A stretch of DNA of 21,879 bases from OLB19 sp964624165 (GCA_964624165.1 CAZUWG010000010.1:1-21879); one strand, 5' to 3'; numbered from the stretch's first letter, positions 14,177 to 20,422 are shown. Notes: a model not told the origin generated them from the letters alone. A program made the numbers and translations.

Positions 14177-14296
14177 TTAAAGTTGGGAATCGTTTTGCTT
14201 CTTTGTTTCGTCTTTGTTGTCGCTATTGTTTTGTCCTTCTTTTGTTTTGTCCATCTGTCCATTCTTTGAATGGACGTCATTTTTATGATTGTTCAT
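14177..14296 (-). CDS. Possible small polar peptide, 39 residues
   Basis: An ATG on the minus strand at 14296 opens a 39-codon frame that ends at TAA (14177-14179), 60 bases before the start of the 564-residue surface gene on the same strand. The peptide is extremely hydrophilic (MNNHKNDVHSKNGQMDKTK and on), made almost wholly of Lys, Asn, Asp, Gln, Ser and Thr, with no hydrophobic core, so it would be disordered. A minus-strand TATAAA lies about 14 nt upstream of its ATG. An 8-bp perfect hairpin (GTCCATTC-TTT-GAATGGAC, 14257-14275) sits inside the frame. It may be a small basic peptide, a leader ORF controlling the surface operon, or chance in purine-rich DNA. Confidence 0.35.
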   Translation of the reverse strand: MNNHKNDVHSKNGQMDKTKEGQNNSDNKDETKKQNDSQL

Positions 14297-14529
14297 AGAG
14301 ATGTTTTATTTTTATAATGGGGATATTAATCAGGGGCTTTCATTGGTAATAGTCGACGAAATTATTACAAAGGCAATGAGTTTTAATAGGGGGCCTGAAT
14401 ACTCTAAGCCGCAGGCGCTGGGGTTCTATTGCAAGAATGAAAATAAACGGCGCAGGGTGCTATATATCAGTGTGCTTAAGTCCCGAGGCTGTAGCCTTTC
14501 TGAGCGAAAAAGGAGAAAGTAGTATTCTG

Positions 14530-14538
14530 TGATATACT
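14530..14538 (+). promoter_or_regulatory. Orphan extended -10 promoter
   Basis: TGATATACT matches TGnTATACT, the strongest box type in this window, yet no start codon lies within 40 nt and the first ATG downstream (14583) closes after seven codons. Transcription would give either a small RNA or a leader of about 220 nt for the sigma factor gene. Confidence 0.35.
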
Positions 14539-14696
14539 AGCAATAAGTACGATATTATTGATTTTTGCAATAATTTCCAGAAATGAACTTACTCTGTAGA
14601 GGCTGAAATACGTTGACCTGTATAGATATATTTCCAAATTCCCCAACCATTTGTAATTGCTGTGTAATAAGACTGTAGTGAACACGGCTTAGTCAG

Positions 14697-14717
14697 TAGG
14701 AGCAAAATAGGAGCAAA
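14697..14717 (+). repeat. Two TAGGAGCAAA repeats 11 bp apart upstream of the sigma gene
   Basis: TAGGAGCAAA occurs at 14697-14706 and 14708-14717, in the same helical phase, 16-36 bases upstream of where the -35 of the sigma gene would lie. This is the usual geometry of a dimeric activator site. Confidence 0.4.
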
Positions 14718-14755
14718 CTCATACAAATGAAAAAACAAAACTCTTTGTATATTTG

Positions 14756-14761
14756 TATATT
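14756..14761 (+). promoter_or_regulatory. -10 box of the sigma factor gene
   Basis: TATATT lies 9 nt before the ATG at 14771, in the short direct repeat TTTGTATA TTTGTATA. No Shine-Dalgarno is present; the box favours the ATG at 14771 over the TTG at 14753. Confidence 0.4.
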
Positions 14762-14770
14762 AAAATAAGC

Positions 14771-15331
14771 ATGAAAAAAATACCTCTAAAAAAAGCAAAA
14801 GCGCTCCCAAAAGCGAAGTTGAAAATCATTCGCAGTGACATGACGACGGCGCATGGCGATTACAATCGAGCGCTTTTGCGTCGCGCGTTCTATAAAACAA
14901 GCGATAGTGAAATGAGTAAAGATTTGGTACAAACTACTTTTTTAAAGACTCTTCTCTATTTGCAAAAAGGCGGAAAAGTCGATCTCATGCGCAGTTTCTT
15001 AAACCACATTCTCAACGATCTGATTGTCGACGAATATCGGCTGCGAAAAAATAAAGCGATTTCGCTCGATATACTTCTTGAAAATGGGTTTGAACCAGGC
15101 TTTAGTAATTTTGAAAAAGATATCAACATATTGGATGGAAAGCGAGCAATACTGTTAATTCCTCAACTTTCGAAAAAATATGAAGTGGTGATTCGCTTGC
15201 GTTATCTTAAAGGACTGTCAGTGAAAGAAACAGCTCTCATCACTGGTCAATCAGAAAATACTGTCGCAGTCCAGGTGCATCGAGGTTTGGCAAAACTTAA
15301 AAAAATGTACGCGACACAGACCTTGCCTTGA
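14771..15331 (+). CDS. RNA polymerase sigma factor, ECF-like
   Basis: The protein has 186 residues from the ATG at 14771 and a very basic N-terminus (MKKIPLKKAKALPKAKLK). Region 2 covers about residues 25-85 (DYNRALLRRAFYKTSD, KDLVQTTFLKTLLYL, LNDLIVDEYRLRKNK). Region 4 covers about 125-180 (LIPQLSKKYEVVIRLRYLKGLSVKETALITGQSENTVAVQVHRGLAKLKK) and contains a clear helix-turn-helix. There is no region 1.1 or 3, which is the ECF plan. No anti-sigma factor with a ZAS motif is encoded next to it; the downstream genes encode a GlsB-like and a single-TM protein. It probably redirects RNA polymerase to a small stress or surface regulon. The upstream tandem repeat suggests that it is itself controlled. 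Confidence 0.87.
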   Translation: MKKIPLKKAKALPKAKLKIIRSDMTTAHGDYNRALLRRAFYKTSDSEMSKDLVQTTFLKTLLYLQKGGKVDLMRSFLNHILNDLIVDEYRLRKNKAISLDILLENGFEPGFSNFEKDINILDGKRAILLIPQLSKKYEVVIRLRYLKGLSVKETALITGQSENTVAVQVHRGLAKLKKMYATQTLP

Positions 15332-15365
15332 GTCTGCATCTCATTAAAAAGCAGTTCTTAAAAGT

Positions 15366-15371
15366 TATAAT
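15366..15371 (+). promoter_or_regulatory. -10 box of the GlsB-like gene
   Basis: A consensus TATAAT lies 10 nt before the ATG at 15382, giving an almost leaderless transcript. It supports this ATG over the upstream TTG in the same frame. Confidence 0.55.
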
Positions 15372-15381
15372 AAAAAATAAT

Positions 15382-15633
15382 ATGAGTATATTAGTATGGG
15401 TTGTATTTGGAGGAATTGTAGGATGGGTAGGATCATTGATTATGGGTACTGACGGTCAGCAGGGTATCATTCTTAACATAGTGGTAGGAGTTATTGGTGC
15501 GGTGTTGGGTGGATATGTCATGAACTTCTTTGGAGAGACAGTCGTTAGTGGCTTCAATCTCTATAGCTTCATGGTAGCGCTTGTCGGTGCGGTTAGTCTG
15601 CTTGCTTTGGTAAAGCTTGTGCGAACAAATTAA
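15382..15633 (+). CDS. GlsB/YeaQ/YmgE-family small membrane protein
   Basis: The 83-residue protein is made of three hydrophobic helices (about 3-21, 28-48 and 57-78) with the family pattern: WVVFGGIVGWVGSLIMG, a short loop with DGQQGIILNIVVGVIGAVLGGYV, and a last helix ending in KLVRTN. The family, also called transglycosylase-associated proteins, is induced by envelope and general stress in many bacteria, but its biochemical role is unsettled. It follows the sigma factor gene by 50 nt with its own TATAAT box, which is consistent with a stress module controlled by that sigma factor; this link is inferred. Confidence 0.88.
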   Translation: MSILVWVVFGGIVGWVGSLIMGTDGQQGIILNIVVGVIGAVLGGYVMNFFGETVVSGFNLYSFMVALVGAVSLLALVKLVRTN

Positions 15634-15645
15634 TAGTACACCGAC

Positions 15646-16041
15646 ATGAAAAGCGCTACTGTTCAGCCCTTCATTATGACAGGGATGATGCTAGTGCTGC
15701 TTATGACCATAAGTATGTATTTCTATGTCGTTGATCCAAATCGTGCGAAAAGTAGCTTAAAAATGGCGCAAAGCAACAAAGGTATAGTGCCGGCGTTGGC
15801 AGAAAATATTGACACGAATACGTCAAACGTAAGTGTTTCAACAGAAAACCTTCTATCCGCTGGTGCGGGAGACATAACGCTCGAAACGTTTGCCTCTGGT
15901 CAGATTAGGATGCCGATAGCCATCAACAGTGGGACAAAGACATGTTCCACGGAAGTGTTGAGAACAGCTCAAATAAGCGAGATTGTACCAGGAATTACGC
16001 CTCGTTCGTTTGAGTATGTGAAGGTAATAGACTGTATCTAA
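15646..16041 (+). CDS. Small single-TM protein of unknown function
   Basis: The 131-residue protein begins 12 nt after the GlsB-like gene. One TM helix (about 10-28, MTGMMLVLLMTISMYFYVV) places about 100 residues outside the cell. The exported part is polar and Thr/Ser-rich, with a likely beta-rich end (ITLETFASGQIRMPI) and two cysteines, C99 and C129, that could form a disulfide. No family is recognised. Its position in a sigma factor cluster makes it a candidate partner, but it lacks anti-sigma features such as a cytoplasmic zinc-binding N-terminus. Confidence 0.7.
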   Translation: MKSATVQPFIMTGMMLVLLMTISMYFYVVDPNRAKSSLKMAQSNKGIVPALAENIDTNTSNVSVSTENLLSAGAGDITLETFASGQIRMPIAINSGTKTCSTEVLRTAQISEIVPGITPRSFEYVKVIDCI

Positions 16042-16065
16042 GGTTGTAAAAGCTATTTTTGTAGC

Positions 16066-16198
16066 ATAGTAAAAGTGCGGTGGCGGGGTTTGCGGCCCCC
16101 CNNNNNNNNNNATTTCATTTTTTCTTTGTTTTTAAAATTTTTTTTTTTCTAATATAAACTGTGGGGGGCGGGATTTCCCGCCACCGCACTTTTACTAT
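16066..16198. repeat. 36-bp imperfect inverted repeat flanking the assembly gap
   Basis: Bases 16066-16101 and the reverse complement of 16163-16198 share the outer 22 bases exactly (starting ATAGTAAAAGTGCGG), then differ in an 8-base core and agree again in six C. The right arm contains its own small hairpin (GGCGGG-AAAT-CCCGCC in reverse complement). The centre is T-rich low-complexity sequence with ten Ns. It could be a bidirectional terminator, a miniature repeat element or an assembly fold-back. Confidence 0.7.
16102..16111. other. Assembly gap of ten Ns
   Basis: The Ns lie in the spacer of the inverted repeat, so the true length and even the join are uncertain here. Neither neighbouring gene is affected. 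Confidence 0.98.
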
Positions 16199-16212
16199 CT
16201 CCATACAGACAC

Positions 16213-16241
16213 TTGTAGCGTACGAACGTACGCTGTATACT
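16213..16241 (+). promoter_or_regulatory. lexA-dinB promoter with palindromic operator
   Basis: TTGTAG (16213-16218) and TATACT (16236-16241) are spaced by 17 bp and end 6 nt before the ATG. A perfect palindrome, AGCGTACG-AA-CGTACGCT (16217-16234), fills the spacer, so a bound dimer would block polymerase. This is the expected layout for autoregulation by LexA. The sequence differs from the Gram-positive box (CGAAC-N4-GTTCG) and the E. coli box (CTGT-N8-ACAG). Confidence 0.75.
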
Positions 16242-16247
16242 GTCTTT

Positions 16248-16811
16248 ATGTACAATGATCGTGTTGATGCACTTTCGGCTTTTTATCATCAAAAAAAGCG
16301 TCTGCCAAGTTATGCCGAGATGGTTACGCTCTTTGGTTACAAATCAAAGGGTGGTGTGGTGAAATGTGTCGATAAGCTTATAACCGAAGGCGTCCTTGGT
16401 CGTGAGGGTGGTAAACTCTACCCTCGGTCGCTAGCTGGCATGCGTACACTCGGCACTATTAAGGCGGGCTTTCCTGGGATGGCAGAGCAGATGAATAGCG
16501 ATACCCTCTCGCTTGATCAATGGCTGGTGAGAGATCCTCTCGCTACCTATATCCTTGAAGTGGATGGCGATTCTATGGAAGAAGCAGGCATTTATAAAGG
16601 CGATTATGTGGTGGTGGAAATGAAAAAACAATTTACCCCTGGCGAGATTGTGATCGCTGAGATCGATGGTGAATGGACTATGAAATACTTACGCCAAAAA
16701 AACGGCCAACACTATCTTGAGGCCGCCAATGATGCGTATCCCGACCTGTATCCAGAAGCCGAATTAAAGCTCCACGCTAAAGTCATCGGTGTGGTGCGTC
16801 GTTATGATTAA
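16248..16811 (+). CDS. lexA: LexA-like SOS repressor / UmuD-type S24 protease
   Basis: The 187-residue protein starts at the ATG behind the palindromic promoter; a longer frame from 16161 would read through the repeat and the promoter and is rejected. The N-terminus is a winged helix-turn-helix (about 1-62; LPSYAEMVTLFGYKSKGGVVKCVDKLITEGVL). Next is the self-cleavage site A73-G74 (KAGFP). The C-terminal S24 domain has nucleophile S109 in DGDSMEEAG and general base K146 in WTMKYL. All elements needed for RecA-stimulated autocleavage are present. The gene overlaps the polymerase gene by ATGATTAA. LexA with its own DNA-binding domain is the best call; UmuD proper would lack the helix-turn-helix. 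Confidence 0.88.
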   Translation: MYNDRVDALSAFYHQKKRLPSYAEMVTLFGYKSKGGVVKCVDKLITEGVLGREGGKLYPRSLAGMRTLGTIKAGFPGMAEQMNSDTLSLDQWLVRDPLATYILEVDGDSMEEAGIYKGDYVVVEMKKQFTPGEIVIAEIDGEWTMKYLRQKNGQHYLEAANDAYPDLYPEAELKLHAKVIGVVRRYD

Positions 16812-18075
16812 GCAACGCTTTTTTCTTCACGTGGACGCTGATGCCTTTTTTGCGTCGGTGGAGCAATGTCTCCACAAGGAGCTTCGGGGTAAACCAGTTG
16901 TAACTGGACGAGATGGCAGTATTGGAGTGGCGCTTAGCTACGAAGCTAAGCAACTTGGGGTGGAGCGCGCCATGCCGATACATCTAATCAGGAAGGAATT
17001 TCCGACGGTGACTATGGTCGCCTCTGATTATGCGATGTATCAACTCTACTCAGACCGAATGATAGAGATTGTAAAACAGTACGTGTCGAGTGCGGTGCGA
17101 AAAAGTGTTGATGAGTGTGCAATGGAAATTACTGCCCTAGTGAAGGATGGGGAGGAGGCGCAAAGCTTTGCTTTGCGCCTCAAAGAAACGCTCGAAGAAA
17201 AACTATGGTGTACGTTTTCTCTCGGCGTGGCTCCGACGCCACTTTTAGCTAAAATAGCTTGTAGCTTAAAAAAACCATCAGGTCTTTCTGTGCTCTATAC
17301 TTATGATGAGGCGTATCTTTCATTACCGATTGGAAAAGTGACTGGTCTAGGCACGCGTACGTGCGCGCGGCTTCAAAGCAGTGGGGTGTCTACCGTAAAA
17401 GAATTGCTTGACGCATACCCTCGTCTTTCGAGTGAATATTCGGTGGTATTGCGAGATATTGTATATGAGCTCTCAGGTGTACCAGTCGCGGTACCAAAGG
17501 CCCGCGAAACGCAAAAAAGCATGAATCGCGCTCGCTCATTTACTAAAACCAAAACACGAGGTGCGGTGTACGGACAGGCGGTTACCAATCTCTCAGAGCT
17601 TTTGCGTCAGCTGCGTACTTCAGGCCAGCGCACTTCGCGCCTTTCCCTCTCGCTCAAAACTGCTGATCGAGGCTATGTTGCTGACGCGATTGTTTTGCCG
17701 CGTCCGACTCGAGATGAGCAGGCATGCGTAAAATATTTTACTGAACTCTTTGACCGTCTATTTTGTGAGGGAATATGGTATCGCTATGTCGGAGTGACGG
17801 TCTCTTTACTTGAGGGGGCTGAGGTGGGGCAGCTGGACTTGTTTGGCGAGAGGGTATCTGAAGAAAGTGATGAGATATTATTTTCGGAGATTGACGCCTT
17901 GCGTAAGCGTTATGGGGAGTCGATGGTGGTGCGAGGCAGCACGCTCACTTTGCCGCGCCGGCTCGGCAGCCATATTTCACCAAAGACCCACTCGATAGTC
18001 CTCGCTCACCCACTCTTGCCCGGAGAGGCGCCGGCGCGGCGACTCCGCTACCCGTATCTCGGCACTGTCTCCTAG
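16804..18075 (+). CDS. dinB: Y-family DNA polymerase (DinB/UmuC-like)
   Basis: The 423-residue protein starts at the ATG that overlaps the lexA stop. Catalytic acids are D11 (FFLHVDADAFFASVEQ) and D103-E104 (SVDECAMEIT). Other landmarks are LGVAPTPLLAKIACSLKKPSG in the palm, LGTRTCARLQSSGVSTVKEL (helix-hairpin-helix of the thumb), and a little-finger domain to about 340. A canonical beta-clamp motif, QLDLF, lies at 343-347. About 75 residues follow it, longer than usual after the clamp motif, with an RRxGS-rich basic end. It makes error-prone translesion synthesis past damaged bases. Co-transcription with a LexA-like repressor implies DNA-damage induction. DinB and UmuC are hard to separate by eye; cysteine after the DE pair is atypical. 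Confidence 0.9.
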   Translation: MIKQRFFLHVDADAFFASVEQCLHKELRGKPVVTGRDGSIGVALSYEAKQLGVERAMPIHLIRKEFPTVTMVASDYAMYQLYSDRMIEIVKQYVSSAVRKSVDECAMEITALVKDGEEAQSFALRLKETLEEKLWCTFSLGVAPTPLLAKIACSLKKPSGLSVLYTYDEAYLSLPIGKVTGLGTRTCARLQSSGVSTVKELLDAYPRLSSEYSVVLRDIVYELSGVPVAVPKARETQKSMNRARSFTKTKTRGAVYGQAVTNLSELLRQLRTSGQRTSRLSLSLKTADRGYVADAIVLPRPTRDEQACVKYFTELFDRLFCEGIWYRYVGVTVSLLEGAEVGQLDLFGERVSEESDEILFSEIDALRKRYGESMVVRGSTLTLPRRLGSHISPKTHSIVLAHPLLPGEAPARRLRYPYLGTVS

Positions 18076-18116
18076 GTGCTATGGTGCGGGTGAAGTAATG
18101 GGTGTAGCATATAAGT

Positions 18117-18776
18117 ATGAAATACATTTTTCTCATAGTCCTTACGGGTCTACTTCTCTTTGGCGCATTTTGGCTTGGTACCTCATGGAATACTAAAAAG
18201 GTCAAAGTACACATGCCGGACACTAAGCAGGTAGTTGATACTGATGAAGAAAAAGAAATGAAGCATGAACGCTATACGAATGATCGTTATGGATTTTCAT
18301 TCCTTTATGATAAAGGTTGGCGTATTGAAGAATTCGAAAACGGTAATGGAGTGCGCGTTCATTCAAATCAGAAAGCATCAAAACCAGAAGCACTTCATGA
18401 AGGAGCTTCCTTGATTACGGTCGATTTTTTGGTCGTGCCTACGTACGCTTTTAGTGATATACAGACCAAAGTGGGAGACATCTCTTATAGTGATAGTAAT
18501 AATGCGCTTGTAGACACACTAGAAACTCCTCCGCGTTGTCTGCCTGTCGATCGTACCATCGGCGTAAATAATACTATTCCACTCTTTTTATACAGCGCAA
18601 GTTTGATGTCGACTCCCACTTATGAAGTGTCAGCGATCGTGACCGATGCCGAATATCTTATTGTGAGTAACGTAGTGTCGTATGAAGAGACGGCAGCCTC
18701 TTTGCTTGGTACTGTGCTCGGAAGCTTTGTGCTGGCGGATGGGGTCAATGCAGTCCTGCCTTCGTGTAGCGAGTAG
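18117..18776 (+). CDS. Membrane-anchored protein with PsbP-like domain
   Basis: The 219-residue protein has an N-terminal TM (about 3-21), a charged linker (about 24-50) and an exported domain opening YTNDRYGFSFLYDKGWRIEEF, the typical start of PsbP/MOG1-like domains found in many small lipoproteins and anchored proteins. The core then has a SLITVDFLVVP strand and a late helix-strand pair (EETAASLLGTVLGSFVLADG). Two cysteines in the second half (PPRCLP and the terminal SCSE) could pair. A TAGCAT box (18105-18110) lies 6 nt before the ATG. It stands alone, bounded downstream by a strong hairpin. No specific role can be assigned. Confidence 0.75.
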   Translation: MKYIFLIVLTGLLLFGAFWLGTSWNTKKVKVHMPDTKQVVDTDEEKEMKHERYTNDRYGFSFLYDKGWRIEEFENGNGVRVHSNQKASKPEALHEGASLITVDFLVVPTYAFSDIQTKVGDISYSDSNNALVDTLETPPRCLPVDRTIGVNNTIPLFLYSASLMSTPTYEVSAIVTDAEYLIVSNVVSYEETAASLLGTVLGSFVLADGVNAVLPSCSE

Positions 18777-18780
18777 TTGG

Positions 18781-18832
18781 GTAGGGGAGGAAAGCGACGA
18801 GGAGCGAGGCTCCTCGTCGCTTTCCTCCCTAC
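18781..18832. terminator. Long hairpin, member of a palindrome family
   Basis: A stem of 24 bp with one bulged G closes a GAG triloop; the inner arm is AGCGACGAGGAGC against GCTCCTCGTCGCT. It starts 4 nt after the stop of the PsbP-like gene and ends just before the yvcK promoter, so it probably terminates the former. The T tract is weak (TTTCCT). A close relative is at 20349-20402. Confidence 0.75.
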
Positions 18833-18842
18833 ATCGCGTACA

Positions 18843-18851
18843 TGCTATACT
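18843..18851 (+). promoter_or_regulatory. Extended -10 promoter of yvcK, leaderless type
   Basis: TGCTATACT, identical to the GH3 promoter box, ends 7 nt before the ATG at 18859. It fixes the start: the frame extends 59 codons farther upstream but would read through the hairpin and the promoter. Confidence 0.65.
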
Positions 18852-18858
18852 TTTCAGC

Positions 18859-19827
18859 ATGATAAAAGTCGTGACCTTAGGTGGAGGAAGTGGCCATGCC
18901 CAAGTCTTGAAGGCGCTTCGCACGCTGTCGGCGTTGGAGATAACGGCTGTCTGTCCTAGTACTGATTCAGGCGGCTCTACTGGCGTACTTTCAAGCCAAT
19001 ATGGGAGTGGGGGATATGTTGGGGATGTTACCAAATGTCTGTTAGCTCTTGCCGAGGACGTACCATTTAAGGAGGCAATTTCTTACCGCTTTGGTGACGG
19101 GGTGCTCAAAGGTCACACAGTGCGTAATGTCTTTTTTCATGCCCTGATTGAAACCTACGGCATTGAAGCTGCGCTCCAGGAACTCTGGCGCCTGGCACGT
19201 ATTTTTCCGCATCGGATCTTTCCTATTTCATACGAGCGGGCTGAGTTGTGTGCAACTCTTTCTTTCGGTGGGACTGTGGTGGGGGAGACCGCTATCGACA
19301 CCATTGCCGCCAACCCACTCTGGCATCCAAACGTACATGCTATCGACGAAGTATATTTAAAGCCAGTTATCAATGCTTGCGAGCCGGTACTGGAAGCCTT
19401 ACATCAGGCTCAGTATGTCGTGATCTGTCCAGGAGACTTGTATTCAAGCCTCATTCCTACGCTTTTACCTAAAGGGATAAAAGAGGCGCTACAAAGTACA
19501 AACGCAAAGATTGTTTTAATGCTGAATATTATGACGAAAAAAGGCGAAACCGACAATTACACAGCCCATGATTTTGTAGAAAAAATCGAAGCGACAATTG
19601 GCCGGCGAGTTGATTATATTTTACACAACAACCGGGCACTGCCTGAGCATATTCGTACAAAATATTACGACTCTGAGCAGAAGGTCGAGTTTACGGCGTC
19701 CACTCTTGAGAGGGATGAGCGTCTAATAGAAGCGCCGTTTGCCGCACTCTCTTTTGAAGGGTATGTGGTGAGTGATCCTTCCGTCATGAAAGTGGTCTTT
19801 GAGGAGCTTTTGAAAGAGCGCGGCTAA
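18859..19827 (+). CDS. yvcK: YvcK/CofD-family protein (gluconeogenesis factor type)
   Basis: The 322-residue protein opens with KVVTLGGGSGHAQVLKAL (GGGSG at 8-12), followed by STDSGGSTG (34-42), GDVTKCLLAL, the AELCATLSFGG segment, VVICPGDLYSSLIPTLL and NIMTKKGETDNYTAHD. This is the YvcK order in the CofD-like fold, which binds UDP-sugars. In Bacillus, YvcK links carbon metabolism to cell wall synthesis and shape. The length is typical of the family. There is no lactyltransferase pathway nearby, so a CofD role in coenzyme F420 synthesis is unlikely. In CPR genomes the same protein could tie envelope growth to scavenged sugars; that is inference. Confidence 0.93.
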   Translation: MIKVVTLGGGSGHAQVLKALRTLSALEITAVCPSTDSGGSTGVLSSQYGSGGYVGDVTKCLLALAEDVPFKEAISYRFGDGVLKGHTVRNVFFHALIETYGIEAALQELWRLARIFPHRIFPISYERAELCATLSFGGTVVGETAIDTIAANPLWHPNVHAIDEVYLKPVINACEPVLEALHQAQYVVICPGDLYSSLIPTLLPKGIKEALQSTNAKIVLMLNIMTKKGETDNYTAHDFVEKIEATIGRRVDYILHNNRALPEHIRTKYYDSEQKVEFTASTLERDERLIEAPFAALSFEGYVVSDPSVMKVVFEELLKERG

Positions 19828-19851
19828 ATAGGAGAAAAGACGAAAGTGTCT

Positions 19852-19857
19852 TATACT
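19852..19857 (+). promoter_or_regulatory. -10 box of the Gmad2 gene, leaderless type
   Basis: TATACT ends 7 nt before the ATG at 19865 and there is no Shine-Dalgarno. It overlaps the short gap after yvcK, so the gene has its own start of transcription. Confidence 0.55.
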
Positions 19858-19864
19858 GGTATCT

Positions 19865-20344
19865 ATGTCAACAACAAATAGTATTCTTATAGGAGGAGCG
19901 GTTATTTTGGTAGGGTTTTTTGGGTATATGTGGCTGATGGGTAATAACGAACCTGTACCCGAGGCACCTACTACGGAGGATGTTGTGCTCGAACAAGAAG
20001 AAGTGCCGTCAAATGATAAAATCTTTGTTACTTCCCCACTTGATGGCGCAAGTGTATCGGCAGCAGCGCCAATCTCGGTGGCGGGTAATGCACGTGGTTA
20101 TTGGTATTTTGAAGCGACAGCACCGGTGTCAGTGCTTGATGCTGACGGTTTAGTAATCGGGCAAGGGTATATTGAAGCAGCTGGTGATTGGATGACTGAG
20201 GACTTTGTGCCATTTTCTGGAACAATCACCCTTGATGTAACGCCAACACCAGGAGAAGTCGGGCAAATTGTTTTTGCACGCGCCAATCCTTCAGGTATGC
20301 CTGAAAATGACGAAGTGGTGGTAGTAGACGTAGTGTTCAACTAA
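19865..20344 (+). CDS. Membrane-anchored Gmad2 immunoglobulin-like protein
   Basis: The 159-residue protein has an N-terminal TM (about 7-25), an acidic Pro/Glu linker (28-50) and one Gmad2 domain (about 52-158). Landmarks are KIFVTSPLDGASVSAAAPISVAGNARGYWYFEA, then GDWMTEDFVPFSGTI and a closing ARANPSGMPENDEVVVVDVVF. Gmad2 was described in spore germination proteins but is common as a single anchored domain in CPR bacteria, where its ligand is unknown. The upstream neighbour is yvcK, 37 nt away; the downstream neighbour converges and is separated by a strong hairpin. Confidence 0.92.
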   Translation: MSTTNSILIGGAVILVGFFGYMWLMGNNEPVPEAPTTEDVVLEQEEVPSNDKIFVTSPLDGASVSAAAPISVAGNARGYWYFEATAPVSVLDADGLVIGQGYIEAAGDWMTEDFVPFSGTITLDVTPTPGEVGQIVFARANPSGMPENDEVVVVDVVFN

Positions 20345-20348
20345 AGTA

Positions 20349-20402
20349 GGGAATGGAAGAAAGCGGCGGGGAGCGAAGCTCCTCGCCGCTTTCTTCATAC
20401 CC
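20349..20402. terminator. Bidirectional hairpin, second member of the palindrome family
   Basis: A stem of about 25 bp with one bulge, one A-A mismatch and one G-T pair closes a GAA triloop; the inner arms are AGCGGCGGGGAGC and GCTCCTCGCCGCT. It separates two converging genes and can stop both. Compared with 18781-18832, an A-T pair has become G-C and another has become G-T, so pairing is conserved. Confidence 0.8.
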
Positions 20403-20422
20403 GCTTCAAAGCATAATCCGCG

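Larger units (their letters stand above)
14297..14770. other. Stretch without a convincing gene
   Basis: No frame here looks protein-like: the 77-codon + frame at 14289-14522 and the 69-codon - frame at 14476-14685 have no domain, no start signal and shadow-like composition. The stretch does contain an orphan extended -10 (14530-14538), a tandem repeat (14697-14717) and the sigma gene's promoter region. No tRNA or recognised structured RNA is visible. Confidence 0.5.

Noticed and set aside
14289..14522. 77-codon + frame and the overlapping 69-codon - frame (14476-14685)
   Set aside because: No start signal, no domain and irregular composition; kept only as part of the gene-less stretch.
16161..16247. 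Upstream extension of the lexA frame
   Set aside because: It would translate the repeat arm, the -35, the operator and the -10.
18682..18858. Upstream extension of the yvcK frame by 59 codons
   Set aside because: It would overlap the end of the previous gene, read through the hairpin and contain the promoter; the LGGGSG motif belongs near the N-terminus.
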